From Deltaproteobacteria bacterium (lineage in GTDB: Bacteria; SAR324; XYD2-FULL-50-16): a DNA stretch of 64,000 bases. The position numbers and the translations under genes were made by a program. The notes below the pieces were generated by a model. The model saw only the letters and a list, made by a program, of their open reading frames with translations, was not told the DNA's origin and made no database searches. Shown piece after piece: positions 42,465 to 53,256 of this stretch; position 1 is the stretch's first letter, and each line of letters starts with the position of its first letter. The stretch covers positions 39,429 through 103,428 of the forward strand of contig JABGPJ010000110.1 of assembly GCA_018645005.1 (NCBI GenBank). The letters are read 5' to 3'.

Positions 42465-43718
42465 TCAAAACGAAAAACTGTACCCGATCCTGACTTCGCC
42501 CAGTTCGGGTCGAATTTTTAAATCGAGGTATCCTTTATAGCGACCTTCATCTATTAATTCATTATAGCGGCTTCTTACTGTAAAATACTCAAAAGTACTG
42601 TAGGCAAATACACCCAGTGATCCCAGAAGTTTCAAGTCATCACCTGACTGAAATTGACTCAGAAAATAGCCAGATACAACCCCGGAACTCAGCAAGACCA
42701 GTTGCCAGAATTCTCTTTCGTATTTCACTTGTCGTACTTTGAGGATCCATTTTTTTCGAGCAATATCCTCCAGTTGAATGGGAGAGAGCACCACCGATTT
42801 TTTGATCTCGTAGACGTTCCGCTGCTGTGTATCCAGCTCCTTGCGAATTTCAACGATTAGTTGGATTTGCTTGCGTTTGTCCAGATAAGAAGAGACCCGT
42901 TGACCGGGTTTAGGCGTCTCAATAGTCTGGAAATAAACCCCTTCACTTACTTTTTTACCAACTCGGGTGATTTTCAGAATACCGATGTTGTGTCTTCTGA
43001 CAATGTTTGAATTGGCGTCTTCCCCTTCGCCCACTTTTTTATTTCGGTATATTACCAACTGGTCGCCAACCGAAATGCCATGCTGTTCCCCCAGATCGAT
43101 GACAGCGATTTTGTTATTGGCCGTGATCACATTGCCGGTCAGGGGGGCGTTGTTGGCAATCCGGTTGGAGAGCTGATAAAAGCGCCGATCCATATTTTCG
43201 TCTGAAAACCGGATCGTATCTTCAAAAGCGAGTGCGTTATCGAAAATGTGAACCAATTTCACATTGAGACTGAAAAGACCGGAAGGGGTCAGAGATATGT
43301 GCCCTGACAGAACCCAATCAAGATTCGTGATCTTTCCAATTTGTATACCACACCCAATTTCGAAGCAGGGGAGAAGGGAGGGGGCCTGTTTTTGAATCTC
43401 CTCTTCCACAGCATCCAGGGAGATAATTTTAAAACGGCTTGTATTGTCCAGATTCCGCGCAATCATACCACTGAAGGCTCTGGCGGCTGATTCTGTCATT
43501 CCGGTGGAACTGAACTGCAGCACAAAAAGCTTTCGGTCGTCACTTTCAGGTGCCTCCAAAACTTTCTGTATTACCTCTTCAGGATTTGTCTGGGCGAATA
43601 CAGGGACCGTCAACAGTTGAAAAGTACTCAGAACAAAAAGAAAACAATAGAGACTGAATTTATGTATTGGGTTTCCGCTCATGGGCGATTTGCAGATTGA
43701 ATTTTCGGTTTTCATCAA
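42465..43718 (-). CDS. Secreted/OM-associated protein with CsgG/TolB-N-like N-terminal region and FlgT-C-like central segment
   Basis: Signal-like region ending VPVFAQ; LFVLQFSSTGMTESAARAFSGMIARNL...CFEIGCGIQIGKITNLDWVLSGHI; NNKIAVIDLGEQHGISVGDQLVIYR. Confidence 0.55.
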   Translation of the reverse strand: MMKTENSICKSPMSGNPIHKFSLYCFLFVLSTFQLLTVPVFAQTNPEEVIQKVLEAPESDDRKLFVLQFSSTGMTESAARAFSGMIARNLDNTSRFKIISLDAVEEEIQKQAPSLLPCFEIGCGIQIGKITNLDWVLSGHISLTPSGLFSLNVKLVHIFDNALAFEDTIRFSDENMDRRFYQLSNRIANNAPLTGNVITANNKIAVIDLGEQHGISVGDQLVIYRNKKVGEGEDANSNIVRRHNIGILKITRVGKKVSEGVYFQTIETPKPGQRVSSYLDKRKQIQLIVEIRKELDTQQRNVYEIKKSVVLSPIQLEDIARKKWILKVRQVKYEREFWQLVLLSSGVVSGYFLSQFQSGDDLKLLGSLGVFAYSTFEYFTVRSRYNELIDEGRYKGYLDLKIRPELGEVRIGYSFSF

Positions 43719-43937
43719 TCGTCTCCCGGACCTTCCCGTTTTTTTGAGCCCGTGTTCCCGGATTCACAGTTTGCTGCTCTGTTTTCGAGTCTATTCAAGG
43801 GCTGGAGAGAGACGGACGATTCTCTCATTCTGGAAATGCAGGAATCAGGCTAAAACTGATATCTGAATTGCCAAAGGATGAATCGAAGTCAGCAGGATCC
43901 ATCCTTAAAGCCCTCTTTGGGAAGCTTCAGCGCTTTT

Positions 43938-46526
43938 TTAGTCCGCTGGTGTTTCTGCCTCTTTATTTGCTTTTGAGGCTCTTTTTTTTGCTGTTGCCGG
44001 TTTTTTATCAGAACTGGCATTATTGCCCTGAGCTTTTTTCAGAGACTCTTTTTTGGCAGTCGGTTTTTTCGGCTTGCCAGGAGTAGCCTTTGGCTTTTTA
44101 ATAGTTCCAGCTGCTTTTTTCTCGCTCGCTTTGGGTTTCTGAGCCACAGTTTCGACAACGGATTTTTTATCGTCGGCCGCTTTTCTGGTTGCGCCTGCTT
44201 TAGGCGCCGATTTTTTGGGTCGGCTTCTACTGGGGCTCTTTTTTTGTGTTTTAGCCGGTGATGTCTTAGTTACCGTCTCTTTTTCAGCCACCGGTTCCAC
44301 CTTTTCTTCCGATGGTTTCTTGGGCTGACTGGAATCCGACTTCTTCCGTCCGGCTGATTGGGCTCTGCCCGTGGTTGCTTTACGGGGACCCCCTCTTTTT
44401 GGTTTAGAGCTCTGTTTGCGAGACTCACCCGTTTTTCGACCCTCTGCATCCTTCGCTACATCCGTTTGTGAGTCTTCAGGGATGGCTAACGCTTCTGCCT
44501 GTGGGAGCTTGCTAGTCGTTGAATCCGACTCTTTTTTGCTCCCATTATCCCGGTTCTTCCAGAGATACTTCTGATCAATCGGATGGGGGGCTTGATTGTC
44601 GGGTTTGCCTTTGAGGCGGTTTTCAAAAGCGATGGTCATCTCTCCCAGCACTTCAGCGTCAGGTTCCTGAATGTCTAAGAACAGGCACGAAGGATAGATG
44701 GAGCCGTCGGTTGAATGGGCCGGTTTTTTAGCAGCTTTGGGTGGGATTGGTCTGACTGCATCTGGCTTTTTGACGTCCGCAGGCCTCTCATTATCAGCTT
44801 TTGGTTCAGCATCAGCCGAGACGGGAGCCGGTTGCTGTTCGGTGGCTGTTTGTTTCAATTCTTCAGGCACCGTTTCTGTATGTGGCGCCTTTTTGCTGCG
44901 CGAGTCGTCTCTTTTCTCAGGTGGTCTCTTTTTTTTATCTACGGCTTCAGATTTCTTATTGACCCCTTTATCTTTCTGCTGGGATTTCTTTTTTCTGTCA
45001 TCCTCCTTCGGGAATTCCTTTTCAGGCGCGGAGTCCTCTTTCGAATCTTGCGGTGTCTTGTCGAAGATTGTTTTGAGATGTGATTCATCAAAAACAACCA
45101 TTTGAGGTTCACCACGCAGGATGATATCGATTCCGAATTCCAGCTCCAGGTCGGTGATTGACTGACGTCTTTCATTGAGGAGGTGATTGGCCAGTTCCAA
45201 AGGCAAAACCCCTTCAATCTGGACAAGATTCCCCTTGGCGGCAGCTTCACGGATGGATCGCAAAATGAGGTTGGTTGAGGCCAGCAGGGATGGTATGCGC
45301 CCTTTTCCGTTACAAACCGGACAGTTGCTTTCAACAGTACTGGATATTCTGACTGTCATCCGTTGCCGACTCATTTCCAGAAGACCGAATTGGGAAATGG
45401 GGTTGTATTTACGCTGGGCTTTATCTCTGGACATGGCGTTTTGCAACTCCTCTTCCACTTTTTTCCGGGCTTGATCGTGTTCCATATCGATAAAATCGAT
45501 AACGATTAAGCCGCCCAGATTACGCAATCTCAGATGTCGTGCGATCTCATTGGCTGCTTCCAGATTGGTTCGCAAAGCAGTCGCGTCGATATCGCCTTCC
45601 TGATTCGATTTGCCTGAATTAACGTCAATCGCTACCAATGCTTCTGTCTGGTCGATGACAATTGAGCCGCCGGAGGCCAGTTTGACTTCCCGAGAGGTCA
45701 GCTGCTCGACCTGTCTCTCGATTTTGTACGTTGAAAAGAGAGAACGATCACTGATAAACAATTTCAGGTCCTTTTGCCTTCTTGGGGCGACCTGTTTGAG
45801 GAAATTCAGGGATTTCTGAAAGGTTTCCGGGTTGTCTACCCAAATCTCTTCGATGTCCTCAGCATAGTAATCCCTCAGTGTTCGCGTGACGACGTCCGCT
45901 TCCTCAAGGATAATGCCCGGTTTTTTGGTCTCCTTGAAGGACCTGTGAATCTCTTCCCAGGTTTTTTTCAGCGTTGTATAGTCTTTTTTCAGTTCCACCA
46001 GATCTCTGCCAACGCCAGCTGTACGGATAATGACCGCATGTTTTTCTGCGTCAATAGCGGCAGTGAAGCTTTTCAGTCGATCCCGCTCTTCCGAATCATC
46101 TATCTTTTTTGAGATGCCTCCCTTATTGGAATTTGGCATCAATACCATGAAACGTCCTGGCAAAGAGATATTCGTTGTCAGGGCAGCGCCTTTTTGGTCA
46201 ACAGCCTCCCGTGTGACTTGAACCAGTATGGGTTGTCCCTTTTTCAGCTTTTGCTGGATGGGACTACTGTTATGCAGGCCTTTTCTCTGGTACATGGAGG
46301 AATTGATTTCACTGCTGGGTAAAAACCCGTGCTTTTTATTTCCGAAATCAACGAATGCAGCTTGCAGGGAGGATTGGATCTGAACGACCGTTCCTTTGTA
46401 AATATTGTTTTTGGTTTGCTCTATGGTTCGATGTTCAATGAGCATTTCCTGGAGCACGCTATCTTCGGCGATGGCGACTCTGCTCTCATCATCTGTTTCA
46501 TTGATGAGAATGATTTTTTTTGTCAT
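43938..46526 (-). CDS. Ribonuclease E/G family with S1 domain, catalytic core, Zn-link and long basic/acidic low-complexity C-terminal tail
   Basis: IYKGTVVQIQSSLQAAFVDFGNKKHGFLPSSEI (S1); ALVAIDVNSGK; GGLIVIDFIDM; CPVCNGKGR; about 370 aa K/P/E/S-rich tail. Confidence 0.93.
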   Translation of the reverse strand: MTKKIILINETDDESRVAIAEDSVLQEMLIEHRTIEQTKNNIYKGTVVQIQSSLQAAFVDFGNKKHGFLPSSEINSSMYQRKGLHNSSPIQQKLKKGQPILVQVTREAVDQKGAALTTNISLPGRFMVLMPNSNKGGISKKIDDSEERDRLKSFTAAIDAEKHAVIIRTAGVGRDLVELKKDYTTLKKTWEEIHRSFKETKKPGIILEEADVVTRTLRDYYAEDIEEIWVDNPETFQKSLNFLKQVAPRRQKDLKLFISDRSLFSTYKIERQVEQLTSREVKLASGGSIVIDQTEALVAIDVNSGKSNQEGDIDATALRTNLEAANEIARHLRLRNLGGLIVIDFIDMEHDQARKKVEEELQNAMSRDKAQRKYNPISQFGLLEMSRQRMTVRISSTVESNCPVCNGKGRIPSLLASTNLILRSIREAAAKGNLVQIEGVLPLELANHLLNERRQSITDLELEFGIDIILRGEPQMVVFDESHLKTIFDKTPQDSKEDSAPEKEFPKEDDRKKKSQQKDKGVNKKSEAVDKKKRPPEKRDDSRSKKAPHTETVPEELKQTATEQQPAPVSADAEPKADNERPADVKKPDAVRPIPPKAAKKPAHSTDGSIYPSCLFLDIQEPDAEVLGEMTIAFENRLKGKPDNQAPHPIDQKYLWKNRDNGSKKESDSTTSKLPQAEALAIPEDSQTDVAKDAEGRKTGESRKQSSKPKRGGPRKATTGRAQSAGRKKSDSSQPKKPSEEKVEPVAEKETVTKTSPAKTQKKSPSRSRPKKSAPKAGATRKAADDKKSVVETVAQKPKASEKKAAGTIKKPKATPGKPKKPTAKKESLKKAQGNNASSDKKPATAKKRASKANKEAETPAD

Positions 46527-46577
46527 TAATTCTCCGACAAGATAATTAGAAGACGCTCCCTCAGTCTTAATCCGGGT

Positions 46578-46594
46578 GTTGTTCTAAGAACAAC
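46578..46594. promoter_or_regulatory. Near-perfect dyad upstream of the RNase E/G gene
   Basis: GTTGTTCT-A-AGAACAAC, 52 nt upstream of the start codon. Confidence 0.4.
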
Positions 46595-46957
46595 TCCTTT
46601 GCTGGGTCGGGTCATCACTAAATAAACGATTTTTATCGGATTGAGTCCTGGAGGCAGGAGAAGCGGATAGGCAGAAGACAGCTGTCAAAAGCAAGAGTCT
46701 GTCACACTTTTATGTCCATCTGTGGCAGCAAAAAGCGTTTCAGCAGCTCTATTTGTCCTGAATGCTTTTTGGCCGATACTTCTATAAATACCTTTAAGCT
46801 GTATTTGTCGGGTTAACCTATTTCTTCACGTTTTCTCTTCGACGTTGCGAACAGCTTTTATCAATATTTTCTTCAGGAGATATACTCCTGAGATCCTCCT
46901 GACTCGATCCGAATCGTTACAATTGGATTCGAGCTATTTGTTTTTCGTCATGCTTTT

Positions 46958-46980
46958 CAAAAAAGGCCGGTGTTCCCGGC
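46958..46980 (-). terminator. Intrinsic terminator of the leuS-map transcription unit
   Basis: Minus strand reads GCCGG-GAACA-CCGGC followed by CTTTTTTG, about 110 nt after the map stop. Confidence 0.7.
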
Positions 46981-47091
46981 TTTGCCAATCATTATTCTTT
47001 TTAGATGATCCCGATTTCAAATCGGAAGCGATTTGGCTTTCGGGTTTTTTAAAACCACCGCATTTGGTTGTGGGTAGAAAATACCTGGTGT

Positions 47092-48012
47092 TCAGGTCAG
47101 CACCTCTACTCCTGATTCAGTCAGAAAAATAGTATGTTCGAACTGAGCCGAAAGTTTACCGTCAATCGTGACAGCGGTCCAGTTATCCTCTAAAATGTAT
47201 AAATCCTTATCTCCCAGATTAATCATGGGTTCAATGGTAAAAAACATTCCAGGGGTTAATCTGACCCCAGTTCCCCTTCTTCCAAAGTGGGGAACCTGTG
47301 GGTTTTCATGAAACTGTTTGCCGATTCCATGTCCGACAAATTTTTCAACAACTGAGCATCCCATGGAGTGAGCGTAGGCTTGAATTGCCGCACCGATATC
47401 TCCCATTTTGCCATTCGGTGTCGCGGCCTGAATGCCCCTTTTCAAACACTCTTCGGCAACGGCCGTAATCTTTTTGGCGTCTGGAGAACACTCGCCCACC
47501 AGAAAGGTTTTACTCGTGTCACCAAAATATCCGTTAAGATTGCAGGTGATGTCGACATTAATGATGTCACCATCCTTGACGATGGTATCGTCGGGAATGC
47601 CGTGGCAGATGACACTGTTGAGTGATGTACAGGTTGATTTCGGGTACCCTTTATAGTTTAATGTGGCAGGGATAGCGCCATGATCGAGCGTGTATTCATG
47701 TACCCAGGTATTGATAGTGTCCGTGGTAATGTCAGCTCGTATATTTTCACCCACCATTTTCAAAGTGTCCGCTGCAAGTCTGCAACTTTCTCTCATCCCT
47801 TCAATGTATTCACTACTTCTTTCCATCCTGTCAAGCTGGGTTGCGGGTTCTTTACTTCCACCCAGTCGTTGTTTGTCTGAAGCCAGGTGGCATTTTTTAT
47901 ATTTTTTCCCACTACCGCACCAGCAAGGGTCATTGCGTTGCATTTTCCCTAGGTGATTCGGTGCTGAATTTTTCATCGATGGGTGAGGGGTAACCAAAAC
48001 TTTACCTGACAA
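47092..48012 (-). CDS. map: Methionine aminopeptidase with N-terminal SEC-C zinc motif (true start may be internal: MKNSAP or MQRNDP)
   Basis: [16 protein letters not shown] (SEC-C); [59 protein letters not shown]. Confidence 0.93.
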   Translation of the reverse strand: MSGKVLVTPHPSMKNSAPNHLGKMQRNDPCWCGSGKKYKKCHLASDKQRLGGSKEPATQLDRMERSSEYIEGMRESCRLAADTLKMVGENIRADITTDTINTWVHEYTLDHGAIPATLNYKGYPKSTCTSLNSVICHGIPDDTIVKDGDIINVDITCNLNGYFGDTSKTFLVGECSPDAKKITAVAEECLKRGIQAATPNGKMGDIGAAIQAYAHSMGCSVVEKFVGHGIGKQFHENPQVPHFGRRGTGVRLTPGMFFTIEPMINLGDKDLYILEDNWTAVTIDGKLSAQFEHTIFLTESGVEVLT

Positions 48013-50416
48013 CGATGTTCATAATTTTATTCTGAATAAAAACAACTTTAACGACGTTTTTATTATCGAGGTACTTTTGAATCTTGGGGCTCGCATTGGC
48101 AACGGCAAAGACCTGATCTTGGTCGCTCCCTTGCGGTATCGTGATATTATCCCTGACTTTCCCATTCACCTGGACCGGAATCTGATAGGATTCAGTGATC
48201 AGTTTGGTTTCGTCGTGCTGCGGCCATGGTTCGTAGGCCAGACTCGTCTCACCGCCCAGACGCTGCCAGAGTTCCTCCCCGATATGCGGTGCGAATGGAC
48301 TCAGTAACAAAACGAATGTTTTTAAATGATTACGATTCTGCTGCGGCGAATTGATCAGTTCGTTAGAAAGAATCATCAATTGGGAAATGGCCGTGTTTAA
48401 ACGCAGGTTTTCGATATCGTCAGTTACCTTTTTGATGCTCTGGTGCAGTAGTCTGTCCAGTTCTTCGGTTGAAGCTTCGTCAGTGATTGAAGGTGAAAGG
48501 CTTCCCTCATCATCGATCATCAGGCGCCAAGTACGTTTTAAAAACCTGTCGATTCCTTCCATTCCTGACGTATTCCAAGGTTTAGCTTTTTCCAGTGGTC
48601 CCAGAAACATCTCATACATTCGCAGGACATCGGCTCCGTATTCCGAAACGACATCGTCCGGATTAATGACGTTGCCAAGGGATTTCGACATTTTAACCCC
48701 GTTTTCTCCTAAAATCATACCCTGATTGACCAGTTTCTGAAACGGCTCCTTGGTAGAGACGTATCCCAGATCATACAGCACCTTGTGCCAAAAACGAGAG
48801 TATAGCAGGTGCAATACGGCGTGCTCGGCACCGCCAATATAAATGTCAACCGGCATCCAGTAATTTTCAGCCTCCTTTGACCAAGGCTCATCATTGTTAT
48901 GGGGGTCCACAAAGCGGAGAAAATACCAGCATGAACCAGCCCATTGGGGCATGGTGTTGGAATCCCGTTTCATTGGCGTACCATCCGCTAGTGTCGTGTT
49001 GATCCAGTCTGTGACATTGGAAAGCGGGCTTTCACCAGATTCTGAAGGTTGAAAGGATTCCGTTTCCGGAAGCGTTAGCGGAAGCTCATCTTCTGAGAGG
49101 GGAACAACCTCACCGTTTTCTTTGATTGAAAGAGGAAAAGGTTCGCCCCAGTATCGTTGTCGGGAAAAAAGCCAATCGCGTAGTTTGTAACTGATCGCTT
49201 TTTCCCCTTTACCGTTCTGCTTGAGCCACTCACACATTTTCTCTTTGGCGTCATCAACCGTCAGCCCATCCAGGAATTGGCTGTTCATCAGGATGCCGTT
49301 ACCGGTCCAAGCTTCCTTGGAAATATCCTGATCGACAATCAGTGGGATGATTTCAAGATTAAACTTTTGAGCAAACTCGTAATCACGCTGATCATGCCCG
49401 GGAACTGCCATGATCGCTCCTGTACCATAGTTGAGCAGCACATAGTCTGCAATCCAGATGGGTATGGGAGCGTTATTGGATGGGTTAATGGCATAAGCGC
49501 CGATAAAAACCCCTGTTTTCTCCTTGGAAAGATCGGTTCGGTCCAGATCACTTTTGGATTCGCACGCCATTTTATAGGCTCGTACCTGCTCTATATGATC
49601 GGGGGACGCTATTTGGTCAACCAATGGATGTTCTGGTGCCAACACACAATAGGTACTCCCGAAAAGTGTATCGGGTCTTGTGGTGAACACGTCGAAACTA
49701 TGTGTGCTCTCCGCGATGTTGAAGGTTGTCGTTGCTCCAAAAGATTTACCGATCCAGTTACGCTGCATCTCTTTGATCGAATCAGGCCAATCCAGATCAT
49801 CCAGGTCTTCCAGTAACCGATCTGCATACTCTGTGATCTTTAGCATCCATTGACGCATAGGGCGACGAATCACCGGGTGGTCTCCCCGTTCGGATTTGCC
49901 GTCGACCACTTCCTCATTGGACAAAACCGTTTTCAGAGCGGGGCACCAGTTTACAAGTGCGTCTGCCTGGTATGCCAGTCCTTTTTTATAGAGCTGCAGA
50001 AAAATCCACTGTGTCCAGCGATAGTATTTGGGATCGGTTGAGTTAATCTCGCGGTCCCAATCATACGAAAAGCCAAGAGATTTGATCTGGGTGCGGAAAT
50101 AATCGATGTTTTTTGCTGTGGTCTCTGCAGGATGTGTCCCGGTCTGGATAGCATACTGCTCTGCAGGCAGGCCGAATGCATCCCATCCCATAGTGTGCAG
50201 GACGTTGACCCCTCGCATGCGCTTATAGCGTGCGGTAATATCCGTTGCTGTATAACCTTCAGGATGTCCGACATGTAACCCTTGCCCTGAAGGGTAAGGA
50301 AACATGTCCAGGATATAAAATTTTTCCTTGGAATCATCGATTTCTGCTTTGAAAGTTTTGTTGTCTTCCCAATACTTCTGCCATTTGGGCTCGGTGATCT
50401 TTGGATTATAGGACAT
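48002..50416 (-). CDS. leuS: Leucyl-tRNA synthetase
   Basis: [23 protein letters not shown] (HIGH region), MSKSLGN (KMSKS), editing domain [22 protein letters not shown]. Confidence 0.97.
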   Translation of the reverse strand: MSYNPKITEPKWQKYWEDNKTFKAEIDDSKEKFYILDMFPYPSGQGLHVGHPEGYTATDITARYKRMRGVNVLHTMGWDAFGLPAEQYAIQTGTHPAETTAKNIDYFRTQIKSLGFSYDWDREINSTDPKYYRWTQWIFLQLYKKGLAYQADALVNWCPALKTVLSNEEVVDGKSERGDHPVIRRPMRQWMLKITEYADRLLEDLDDLDWPDSIKEMQRNWIGKSFGATTTFNIAESTHSFDVFTTRPDTLFGSTYCVLAPEHPLVDQIASPDHIEQVRAYKMACESKSDLDRTDLSKEKTGVFIGAYAINPSNNAPIPIWIADYVLLNYGTGAIMAVPGHDQRDYEFAQKFNLEIIPLIVDQDISKEAWTGNGILMNSQFLDGLTVDDAKEKMCEWLKQNGKGEKAISYKLRDWLFSRQRYWGEPFPLSIKENGEVVPLSEDELPLTLPETESFQPSESGESPLSNVTDWINTTLADGTPMKRDSNTMPQWAGSCWYFLRFVDPHNNDEPWSKEAENYWMPVDIYIGGAEHAVLHLLYSRFWHKVLYDLGYVSTKEPFQKLVNQGMILGENGVKMSKSLGNVINPDDVVSEYGADVLRMYEMFLGPLEKAKPWNTSGMEGIDRFLKRTWRLMIDDEGSLSPSITDEASTEELDRLLHQSIKKVTDDIENLRLNTAISQLMILSNELINSPQQNRNHLKTFVLLLSPFAPHIGEELWQRLGGETSLAYEPWPQHDETKLITESYQIPVQVNGKVRDNITIPQGSDQDQVFAVANASPKIQKYLDNKNVVKVVFIQNKIMNIVVR

Positions 50417-50580
50417 TTTTGAAAGCTTTGAAATAAATGTTATTCAAGGAAACGGACGAAGTTGAATGCGCCTTGAGGCTGGAATGAAGATGAAGTTGTT
50501 TCAAATCCCTTTATAATACCTATTCGTGAGTTTGATGTCAAATAGGGCCTTTGAAGCACATGGATGGTTCGGAAAAACAC

Positions 50581-51495
50581 TTAACGAGGTGGCAGGGAAT
50601 TAAAAATAGAGACATACCCATCGTAAAGTATCGGGTGGATAACTTTTGTGGTCACCGCATCCTTGACGGCACATTGGGGTTCGTGAACATGTCGACAATT
50701 TCTGTGTTTGCACTGCTGTTGAAATGTTTGAATTAAAGGATAGTATTCGTTCAGGTTGGCCTGGGTGATATTCCAGAGGCCGAACTCCCTGATGCCGGGG
50801 GTATCGATCACAAATCCATTTTCCGCAATTTGGTGTGAAATAGTGTATGTTGTCGTGTGGGATCCTTTGTGGGTTTTTAAACCGACATCACCGATCTTGA
50901 TCGAGAGCGCGGGAAAATATTTGTTTAACAGCGATGATTTTCCGGCACCAGATTGACCAGCCAGGACGCTGACGCTATTTTTCAGCAATTTAGAGAGTTT
51001 TGGGTTTTGCTCAAGTTCCAGGGTGGTTGATAAAAAATATTCCAACTCCAGATCGCGAAACGGAGCCAGGAGGTGATCGATCTCTTTTTTCGGGACTAGA
51101 TCCGTTTTTGTGATCACGAGAATGGGTGTGATCCTCCCCACGGACGCAGCAACCAACATTCGATTGATAAGGTTGAATCGAAAAGCGGGATCTTTGGTCG
51201 CTGCGACTATCAGAAGATAGTCGATATTTGCTGCGATGACTTGTTCTGCCTCTTTGCCGACCCTGGTTCTTGAAAGAAAGCTGTTTCTTGGCTCGATTTC
51301 GATGATGAGACCCAGATTGTCTGTTTCGGATTTCTGATAGATAACTCTATCTCCGACCGCTACTTGATTATCAAAACGGCTGTTTTTAAACAAAAGTCCC
51401 TTGATTTTACATTCAACTGTTTGATTGAGGTTATTTCTCAAATAGTAAAAGCCTTTTGTTCTTCTGATAACGGTCCCGAGTTCCCTTTTTGTCAT
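50581..51495 (-). CDS. rsgA: Ribosome small subunit-dependent GTPase A
   Basis: GQSGAGKSSLLN, DTPGIREFGLW, zinc motif CKHRNCRHVHEPQCAVK. Confidence 0.95.
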   Translation of the reverse strand: MTKRELGTVIRRTKGFYYLRNNLNQTVECKIKGLLFKNSRFDNQVAVGDRVIYQKSETDNLGLIIEIEPRNSFLSRTRVGKEAEQVIAANIDYLLIVAATKDPAFRFNLINRMLVAASVGRITPILVITKTDLVPKKEIDHLLAPFRDLELEYFLSTTLELEQNPKLSKLLKNSVSVLAGQSGAGKSSLLNKYFPALSIKIGDVGLKTHKGSHTTTYTISHQIAENGFVIDTPGIREFGLWNITQANLNEYYPLIQTFQQQCKHRNCRHVHEPQCAVKDAVTTKVIHPILYDGYVSIFNSLPPR

Positions 51496-51815
51496 AGGTA
51501 GTTCACATTAACGTTGGCGTCCTGTCCGAAGAGTGCATTGTTATTTCCCGGGACAGCTGTCGCGATCTAAAAAGGCCAATTAGTATATTCGTTGGAAGGT
51601 ATTGCTTTCCTTTCAGGATTAACAAAACAATCCCGTATTGAAAAGGCATCATTTCGGCCAAAAGGCGGGATTGGCAACAATTCAGTTTGATAACCAAATC
51701 AAATAGGTATAGTATAGCTGAAATAAATAGTTTTCGTTGACAAAACGAACCGTATGTGGTTGAAATTTAGTGACTGAATAAAGCGGTTCACTATTGAATT
51801 TTTTCAAAAAATGTG

Positions 51816-52478
51816 ATGAGATTGCAATCAAACGAAAATTTTAAGGATTCTTGGGATGAAGCCCTTGTACAAAAACTTCACGGTGAAATAGCTTTAGACT
51901 TTCTTCGTTGTGAGAATGATCATGCGGTCAACGCATCGGTTGAATTTGTGAAGTTTTTGCACCAAAAAGGTCTGGATAACCAAAATTATCCCTTTTATAT
52001 GCCGCTATTTCTTCACGAGAATGAGAAGGTCATCAGTGCTTTTTTAAGTGACGGGAAAATTCTGAATAGCTTAAAAAAACTGAAACGAAGCCGGCATTTC
52101 ATCGGGCTTTGTTTTGATTTACTGAGGCAGTTTTCTCTGGATACTGTTTATGAAAAGACATTAGAGACCCTTCTTTTGGTTCTCAATCTTAGTTATCGTG
52201 ATGCAGTGTTCGGTTTCGCAAGTTATCCACTATCCCTGAACGAGTTGAATTATATCAGCAAGTTTCTGGATAAGGGCAAACCGCAAGCTAGTAAAATAAA
52301 CAGGATAATTCTTGACATACTCGCGGATTTAGGCGACTTAACTACGAAAGATACAACTGAGCCAACGTTGCTGGAAGTTTGTGCCCGGGCAAATAAGATT
52401 CGAAACGTCTTTTTTGACAACAGAGCTTCTATGGCCGAAATTATTCCGGAGACCATGTTGGTCAAGGGTATCAAATAA
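51816..52478 (+). CDS. Unknown helical family, tandem paralog 1
   Basis: Shares PLSLNELNYISKFLDKGK...NRIILDIL...ANKIRNVFFDNRASMAEIIPETMLVK with the next three ORFs. Confidence 0.75.
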   Translation: MRLQSNENFKDSWDEALVQKLHGEIALDFLRCENDHAVNASVEFVKFLHQKGLDNQNYPFYMPLFLHENEKVISAFLSDGKILNSLKKLKRSRHFIGLCFDLLRQFSLDTVYEKTLETLLLVLNLSYRDAVFGFASYPLSLNELNYISKFLDKGKPQASKINRIILDILADLGDLTTKDTTEPTLLEVCARANKIRNVFFDNRASMAEIIPETMLVKGIK

Positions 52479-52545
52479 TGTAATTTGTTGAGAATGCGTG
52501 CTTTCTGAACTGAGAAGTCCAAAAAATAGTTTACAAGGAGATGAA

Positions 52546-53238
52546 ATGGCCGAAAATAGCGAAACGATTCGCCCAGAGTGGACAACAGAGTCTACCCATC
52601 GGGTTGAAAGCCTCATTTTAAGGAATGCTTTTTCAAGCAGAACCCCCGATGCGACAGAGACCGCCATGGCATATACCCGGTATCTGAGACTGGCAAGAAT
52701 GACAAGCGAAAACTACCCACTGTTTCTGTCACTGTTGGAAATTGAAAACCACTATGTCATCGATTCATTGATCGGTGATGACGACCCTTTTGTCTTTTTT
52801 ACGCCGATTCAACCGACACGCCACTTGCTGAGGGAGTGTTTCAGGTTGCTGACCTTCTGGCATCCGGGCGGCATTTACCCTAAGACCATTTCTATCGTCT
52901 TGGGCGTTTTACAGGCGGCTTATAACCATGCTAAAGACGGCAACGAGATTTACAGGGTTTCTATCAATGACATCAATAACCTTGGAAAGCATTTGAATAA
53001 GGATTCTGGTCAGACGGATCCGGTCAACCGGGCAATTTTAGACGTTCTGGATCGCCTTTCTCTGCTTGAAGGTCAGGGCGACGAAGAGATTGAAGAGTTA
53101 GCCAGGCATTGTCACAATATCAGAACCTATTTCTTTGATCGCAGACGAAAAATGGAAGATATTATCCCACAGGTTCTTCTTGTGAAATCAGACTATCTTG
53201 TGAAAACGGTCGGCCCAAATTTTGTTTTTGAAGACTAA
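52546..53238 (+). CDS. Unknown helical family, tandem paralog 2
   Basis: ENYPLF, HYVIDSLIGDDDPF, SINDINNLGKHLNK, NRAILDVL, CHNIRTYFFDRRRKMEDIIPQVLLVK; RBS AAGGAG upstream of ATG 52546. Confidence 0.8.
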   Translation: MAENSETIRPEWTTESTHRVESLILRNAFSSRTPDATETAMAYTRYLRLARMTSENYPLFLSLLEIENHYVIDSLIGDDDPFVFFTPIQPTRHLLRECFRLLTFWHPGGIYPKTISIVLGVLQAAYNHAKDGNEIYRVSINDINNLGKHLNKDSGQTDPVNRAILDVLDRLSLLEGQGDEEIEELARHCHNIRTYFFDRRRKMEDIIPQVLLVKSDYLVKTVGPNFVFED

Positions 53239-53256
53239 TAAAAACCGGAGGTAATC

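Noticed and set aside
44371-45105. Plus-strand ORFs at 44371, 44698 and 44715 opposite the RNase E/G tail
   Set aside because: Low-complexity shadows (Ser/Phe/Leu-rich) of the Lys/Glu/Pro-rich tail.
46845-47132. 95-aa plus ORF between RNase E/G and map
   Set aside because: Spans the minus-strand intrinsic terminator and overlaps the 3' end of map; likely spurious.
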